This document shows positions 59,901 to 64,000 of a DNA stretch of 64,000 nt, one piece after another (within the stretch, counting starts at the first letter, position 1; each line of letters starts with the position of its first letter). A model generated the notes under the pieces. That model saw nothing but the letters and a program-made list of their open reading frames with translations. It was not told where the DNA came from and searched no databases. The position numbers were made by a program, and so were the translations under genes. Source of the stretch: Notospermus geniculatus (lineage: Eukaryota > Nemertea > Pilidiophora > Heteronemertea > Lineidae). Where the stretch lies: the NCBI GenBank assembly GCA_002633025.1, contig NMRB01000129.1, positions 25,419 through 89,418 on the forward strand, read 5' to 3'.

Positions 59901-60060
59901 AATCTGGTGTTATGTTGGCTTCACAACATCAAACACTGACGTCATTGCCATAAAGCCTTGTACATCATCCAGTGTTTGTGAGCATTGATTGAGCCCCAAA
60001 TGTTCCCTACTAAAACACTTGATAGTTTCTAATGTTTTTCACTATGTGATGTTCTATTTG
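54000..60060. other. Gene-poor stretch, nothing supported apart from one SINE-like head
   Basis: Open frames are short and lack splice context or protein-like makeup. No obvious transposon ends were found by eye. Confidence 0.4.
56735..56795 (+). repeat. tRNA-like SINE fragment
   Basis: TGGCCTAGGATTG (56743-56755) resembles an A box and GGTTCGAATCT (56778-56788) is a full B box. The spacing is a little short for a tRNA and the stems do not form well, so a SINE relic is more likely than a tRNA gene. Confidence 0.4.
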
Positions 60061-60560
60061 GAAAAAGTTTGAAAGGTTTGTGCGCGTTTAAAAAAATCTC
60101 TTTCAAAACCAGCCGTTTATCTCAAATCAAAAGGAAAATAAAAAAACGTTTCCTGAAGCGGTACGGATGTGCGTCTTCCGAGTTCAGTTTCAACGTGACA
60201 CTTGCTTTCCGAGTCATTTTTTGCGTGGTTTTGACAGAACAAACAGAAACAGGTTTGGCCACTGTTCTGCTGCAAGAAGTTCCTTCAAATCTCAAAAATG
60301 AAGCAGTACAAAATATATTCAGATTCCTGTCAACTTGAGTTGGGCACTTATGTTACATCTCTTGCACACGTTTTATGATTTTTTGTACCATACGCGGATA
60401 TTTTCTCAAATACTGTTTGATCAGGATACATAATATTTACACTGTTACAATATCTTGGCGTGGTATTTGCTTTCTGTTCTCCACATTTGCCGGCAAAAAT
60501 GTTTCAAATTCGCCCGGAGCATAAGTGTCATTTTCCGCATTCATGTTGGTCACTCCCAAT

Positions 60561-60899
60561 TTATTCCGCTGTGATTCTCATGGCTATTGTCCGCCTTGTA
60601 GAGATGAGTGCTCCAGTTGTCTTGTCATCTCTAAAACCATGTCTTTTCAAAAACTTTTCCCGAAAGTTCAAGGTTGACAGGCGTAAAATTCTTTCGATTG
60701 TCAAAATTTTGTAGGTGTTTTTGTTCTTGCTTGGGTTTGATTTGACGAAAAATCTAGTTTGGTACTTGGGGAAATGATATGCATCATAATACTTGATCTG
60801 CATTTTATCCGATAGCCATTGATTACTGACGAAGGGGACTGGTGCAAGTGACCTCATCCTCCCGATTTTCTGTCTGTGTGCATACTGCTGCAAGTTCAT
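60561..60899 (-). CDS. Possible 112-residue ORF (unidentified)
   Basis: ATG at 60899 (minus) to TAA, with AATAAA overlapping the stop. It includes MRSLAPVPFVSNQWLSD, KYYDAYHFPKYQTRFFV and TLNFREKFLKRHGF. Codon choice looks coding-like, but the opposite strand is also open and ORFs of this length are expected by chance in a 64-kb window. No family recognised. Confidence 0.2.
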   Translation of the reverse strand: MNLQQYAHRQKIGRMRSLAPVPFVSNQWLSDKMQIKYYDAYHFPKYQTRFFVKSNPSKNKNTYKILTIERILRLSTLNFREKFLKRHGFRDDKTTGALISTRRTIAMRITAE

Positions 60900-62595
60900 T
60901 TGGCTGCTGGCTGTTGTTGGTGATACCTATGATAATCAATAAGTTGAACTGCAATGATTTTGTCATTGATCACGCTGCCACTCCCATACCAACATGTCCA
61001 TGTCCAGCCTACCGCACATTTGGCGTAATTACGGAGAACTTCTTGATAACATGTCATAGATGAAAGGCTGAAGATTCTGTCAGTATCAATGGTCAAATCT
61101 TTGTGTGGTCATCATTGAGGAAGATGACCTGGTGGTTCCTATTGTTCAGACCACACACTCATTCAGAAAAGGCCAAAAATTGGTGTGTTTGGTCAACTTT
61201 CTCTGGTAGCCTTACAGAAACTTGACGAAACTCCCTAAAGGTGGAGTTGTCTCAGTTGATCCACCTTTTTGCTGTCACTTTATCCATATCTCTGTATTTG
61301 AAGTACAAATAAGGCAGCTTTTCATCAGAAATATAGGCCAAGTCCCCTAATTTTCTGAACCGATGTTTTGGATTGATACGTCAAGACAACAAAAACGCTG
61401 ACCAAGAATAAATCGTGTGCAATGAAATGGTTGGTTGAACCATGGTCATGCCTGGTGGTACCACTCTTCTATGGTATTTGTTGCCATAGCTCAATGATAG
61501 CAAAACTCGCCCCATGAAGACAATAATTAGCACTACTGAATGCTTCGATAAATCCAAATGACACTGCGTGTCTGTTTGGAAAAAGATATTGATGAATGAC
61601 ATGAATGAAGTGAGTTCGCGTCATTCAGCAACTATGGTTGGGCCCCAACTTCTCATATCTTCTGATACAGCACTTACAAATATTTCAGGACCTTTTTGAT
61701 GCCTGCTTACCAGCTGATTATGCCTGAGATATTTGAAGTACACATGAAATGAACAGTCGTCTGTGTATTGAAGAATGATGTTATTGATCTATTCCAGGTA
61801 GCTTTACATTGCTCATGGTATCCTTGTCTCTTCGATGTGCCAGCATCTTTGCTGACGTTGCTCTCAACTTGTTTATTAATTATGCTGATTGATCATCTAT
61901 TGATTCCAACCAACAGGAGGTCTATGATTGGTTAATTATGGCTTTATCAGATTTATTTGAAGAGACTGTGTGGTGTGGTGGGTGGTGTTGGTCTGTCCCC
62001 GGGGAGACCTGGAGTGGATGAGCTAAAGCAGAGCTAACTGCAGATGTGAGATTGTAGCGAAGCCGGACTGAACTCCTTTTACTGTAGATTTGACCTCTGG
62101 ATTATGATTATTTTGATACAGCCTACTTTTTAAAGCAGGTCAAGTAGAAAAGAACATTAAGTTAACCCAGAAATTCAATGTTGACCTGATAATCTAGATA
62201 TCTTGCTGTCTGACGAAAAGTAAGGTTACATGTAGATAATCCACTTTCAAATCGACATGCTGTAGTTATGTCAGTTTAATGTCTCTTTGTTGTCTACTTG
62301 AACCTTAAGTCGTATCATCATCTGGAGATCAAGGCCTAGATAGGTGTACCATTTGTGAGATTAGAGTTAGGCCCGGAGACCTAATAAGCAGAAAGATTGA
62401 AAGACTGTCAGAAGAAAGATATTGCCATTGGCCTCAATAACCTTGTAATAATTTGTTAGCAAATTATTGACTTGATGAGTTCAGTACCTTTCCTCACTCT
62501 CAGGTCCCCATATTCCTTTCCCTAGTTCCTGCTCCCCAGCTAACACTAACCCTTCACTTTCCCTCAATACTCTTCTGAAGTGATATGTTATTTAC

Positions 62596-62688
62596 ATGGA
62601 GTGTAATCCGAAACCAAAGAGCACTCCTGGCAGAAATGGGTTATCATCTCAGAGCAGCCAATCAGATGAGAGCATTAGCAGACAGCCT
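62596..62688 (+). CDS. Possible first coding exon, Ser/Gln-rich (unidentified)
   Basis: ATG opens 31 codons (MECNPKPKSTPGRNG, LSSQSSQSDESISRQP) to a GTACGT donor at 62689. A strong acceptor ends at 62539 and could start the exon as 5'UTR. It may belong to a gene continuing to the right of the window. Confidence 0.3.
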
Positions 62689-62992
62689 GTACGTCACTGC
62701 CCACATGTCAGAAATAGCACTGAACGCATGGAACCTTATGGAAGTAGTGTAGTTGGATGCATATCACCCCTGTGCAATGCCTACTGATTTTCTATCTCAA
62801 ACTTCATCAATTCATTCTTGATTTGGGTAAGTTGGTTATCTTTGATGATAGTTTCTTGTTCAATAGCATTGTGATTTGTGTATAACCTCCTTGACCCTCA
62901 AACCAACTCAATCATAACCAAGCATTCTAAATCTATAATAACAAACAACTCGGCCAGGCAAATCTATTTAAAACTGTGGGGAAAGTACACAG

Positions 62993-63027
62993 TAGATGTT
63001 TCTAAACTGGGAAGAGGTGTCGGCCAT
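62993..63027 (+). CDS. Possible exon end with strong donor
   Basis: A consensus GTAAGT donor at 63028 follows an open frame ending GKYTVDVSKLGRGVGH. An acceptor ending CACAG gives a start at 62993. The frame is open further left to about 62876, so the true acceptor is uncertain. Entering phase would need one base from the previous exon, which does not fit 62596-62688 directly. Confidence 0.25.
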
Positions 63028-63371
63028 GTAAGTATATAATACTTGTGTTGTGTAGAGACCTTAGTTTGCTATTTCATGGTGAAAAATCGATGTGTACTTT
63101 ACCTGGAAGGGGTGCAGTTTTGGAACGTGGAATCTACCTGTATAGACTCCAAATTGGTGCCAAGATGTTTTGCTTCTGAATGGTAGTTTGGGGAAGACCT
63201 ATTTCCCACAGTAAGGCCTGAGGCATATAGCCTTCAATATTTTGATTTCACTTGGTATGTGGTGTGAATTCATCGCTGTTTCTGTCAGTGTTTTGTCTGT
63301 GGTCAAGTTTGTGGGAAAAAAGCTCAGAAACTGTTGATGCCAATCTCTGTCCATACATCTCTTTGTGGTGG

Positions 63372-63546
63372 TAAGGCCTCGTTCACATGGGCACGCGTAT
63401 GGCGTATAGCGTCGAGCGTAACGCGTATTGTGTAAAAATACTTCTAGCTTGAGTCTGAGCTGTTCACACATTACTGCTGGCGTAAATGCATGGCCATAAA
63501 TGCTCAACGCCATACGCCTACGCGTGCCCGTGTGAATGAGGCCTAA
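63372..63546. mobile_element. Foldback MITE with AGGCCTCGTTCACATGGGCA ends
   Basis: The left and right ends pair over about 45 bases with few mismatches. CpG-rich words (GCACGCGTA, GGCGTATAGCG) fill the arms. It is 175 bp with no coding capacity. Confidence 0.8.
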
Positions 63547-64000
63547 TGGTTGAGAAACTTTTCCACCACGTTACCCTCTCCTCTTACTTGGCAACCATCA
63601 GTAGTGAAGTCCTTATTGGGTTAGAAATTAACTCCGGCAGGCATCTCATTTGATTCACTCTCAGTTGATGAAGTATTGTGGCTGTACCATCCTTTCCTCT
63701 GATCTTAGGTGAGATCTGTACAGATGCTGTTCAGATGACCTCAGCCCTTGTGTAATTAATCCAGTTATCTTTCTCAGAATTTAACTCGAAATTTGTGATA
63801 CATCAGCTGTTGCCTATCCTACCTACTAATGATGAATAATTTGATGTTTCTGGATATTTTTGAATCCCGACATCTGTATGATCTCTGCTGACAATATTTG
63901 CTGCCATTGTGCAACTCAAACATCTCAGATATTTCGGAGAATTCACGAATCCTCCCCCTCTTTGTCCCCTTGTTATGACTCATGACCTTTAATTGTCCTT

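Overview
This is a stretch of metazoan genomic DNA, AT-rich (roughly 40% GC by impression) with split genes, GT-AG introns, AATAAA signals and many short inverted-repeat transposons. Intron density, an SH2-containing unconventional myosin and very frequent palindromic words (TAGGCCTA, TACATGTA, TACCGGTA) suggest a marine invertebrate, either a non-vertebrate deuterostome or a lophotrochozoan; the sequence alone does not settle which. There is one assembly gap (16849-17071).

Layout. 1-6379: no gene I can support, two inverted-repeat elements. 6380-17924 (+): a split gene, 5' end not found, encoding a long disordered basic/proline-rich protein with twelve copies of a P-x-W-basic linear motif like those I remember from phostensin and taperin, a 14-residue degenerate tandem repeat, and a possible capping-protein-interaction-like basic motif. 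18000-22200: intergenic/3' region with a compact CRE/YY1 cluster at 20.6-20.7 kb. 22235-25010 (+): a gene with an intronless coding region for a type I membrane leucine-rich-repeat protein, probably with a 5'UTR intron. 25363-34212 (+): a 26-exon gene for a 1060-residue unconventional myosin (motor, one IQ motif, SH2 domain, proline-rich tail), read through continuously in phase. 35-44.8 kb: gene-poor; several coding-like islands on the minus strand that I cannot join or identify. 44.9-64 kb: gene-poor; a TATA/CRE promoter-like block followed by a possible small secreted protein, a few isolated exon-like pieces, a 655-bp tandem duplication and many foldback elements.

How the genes relate. The three solid genes lie head to tail on the plus strand. 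Two have an actin theme: the P-x-W protein (by motif similarity) and the myosin (by homology). The myosin tail carries a complete-looking SH2 domain plus an SH3-type proline motif, so a phosphotyrosine-steered actin motor is the most interesting product here. The membrane LRR protein between them could be a surface receptor or adhesion protein, but nothing in the sequence links it functionally to its neighbours. Exon joins were done by eye from splice sites and phase; no transcript evidence was available.
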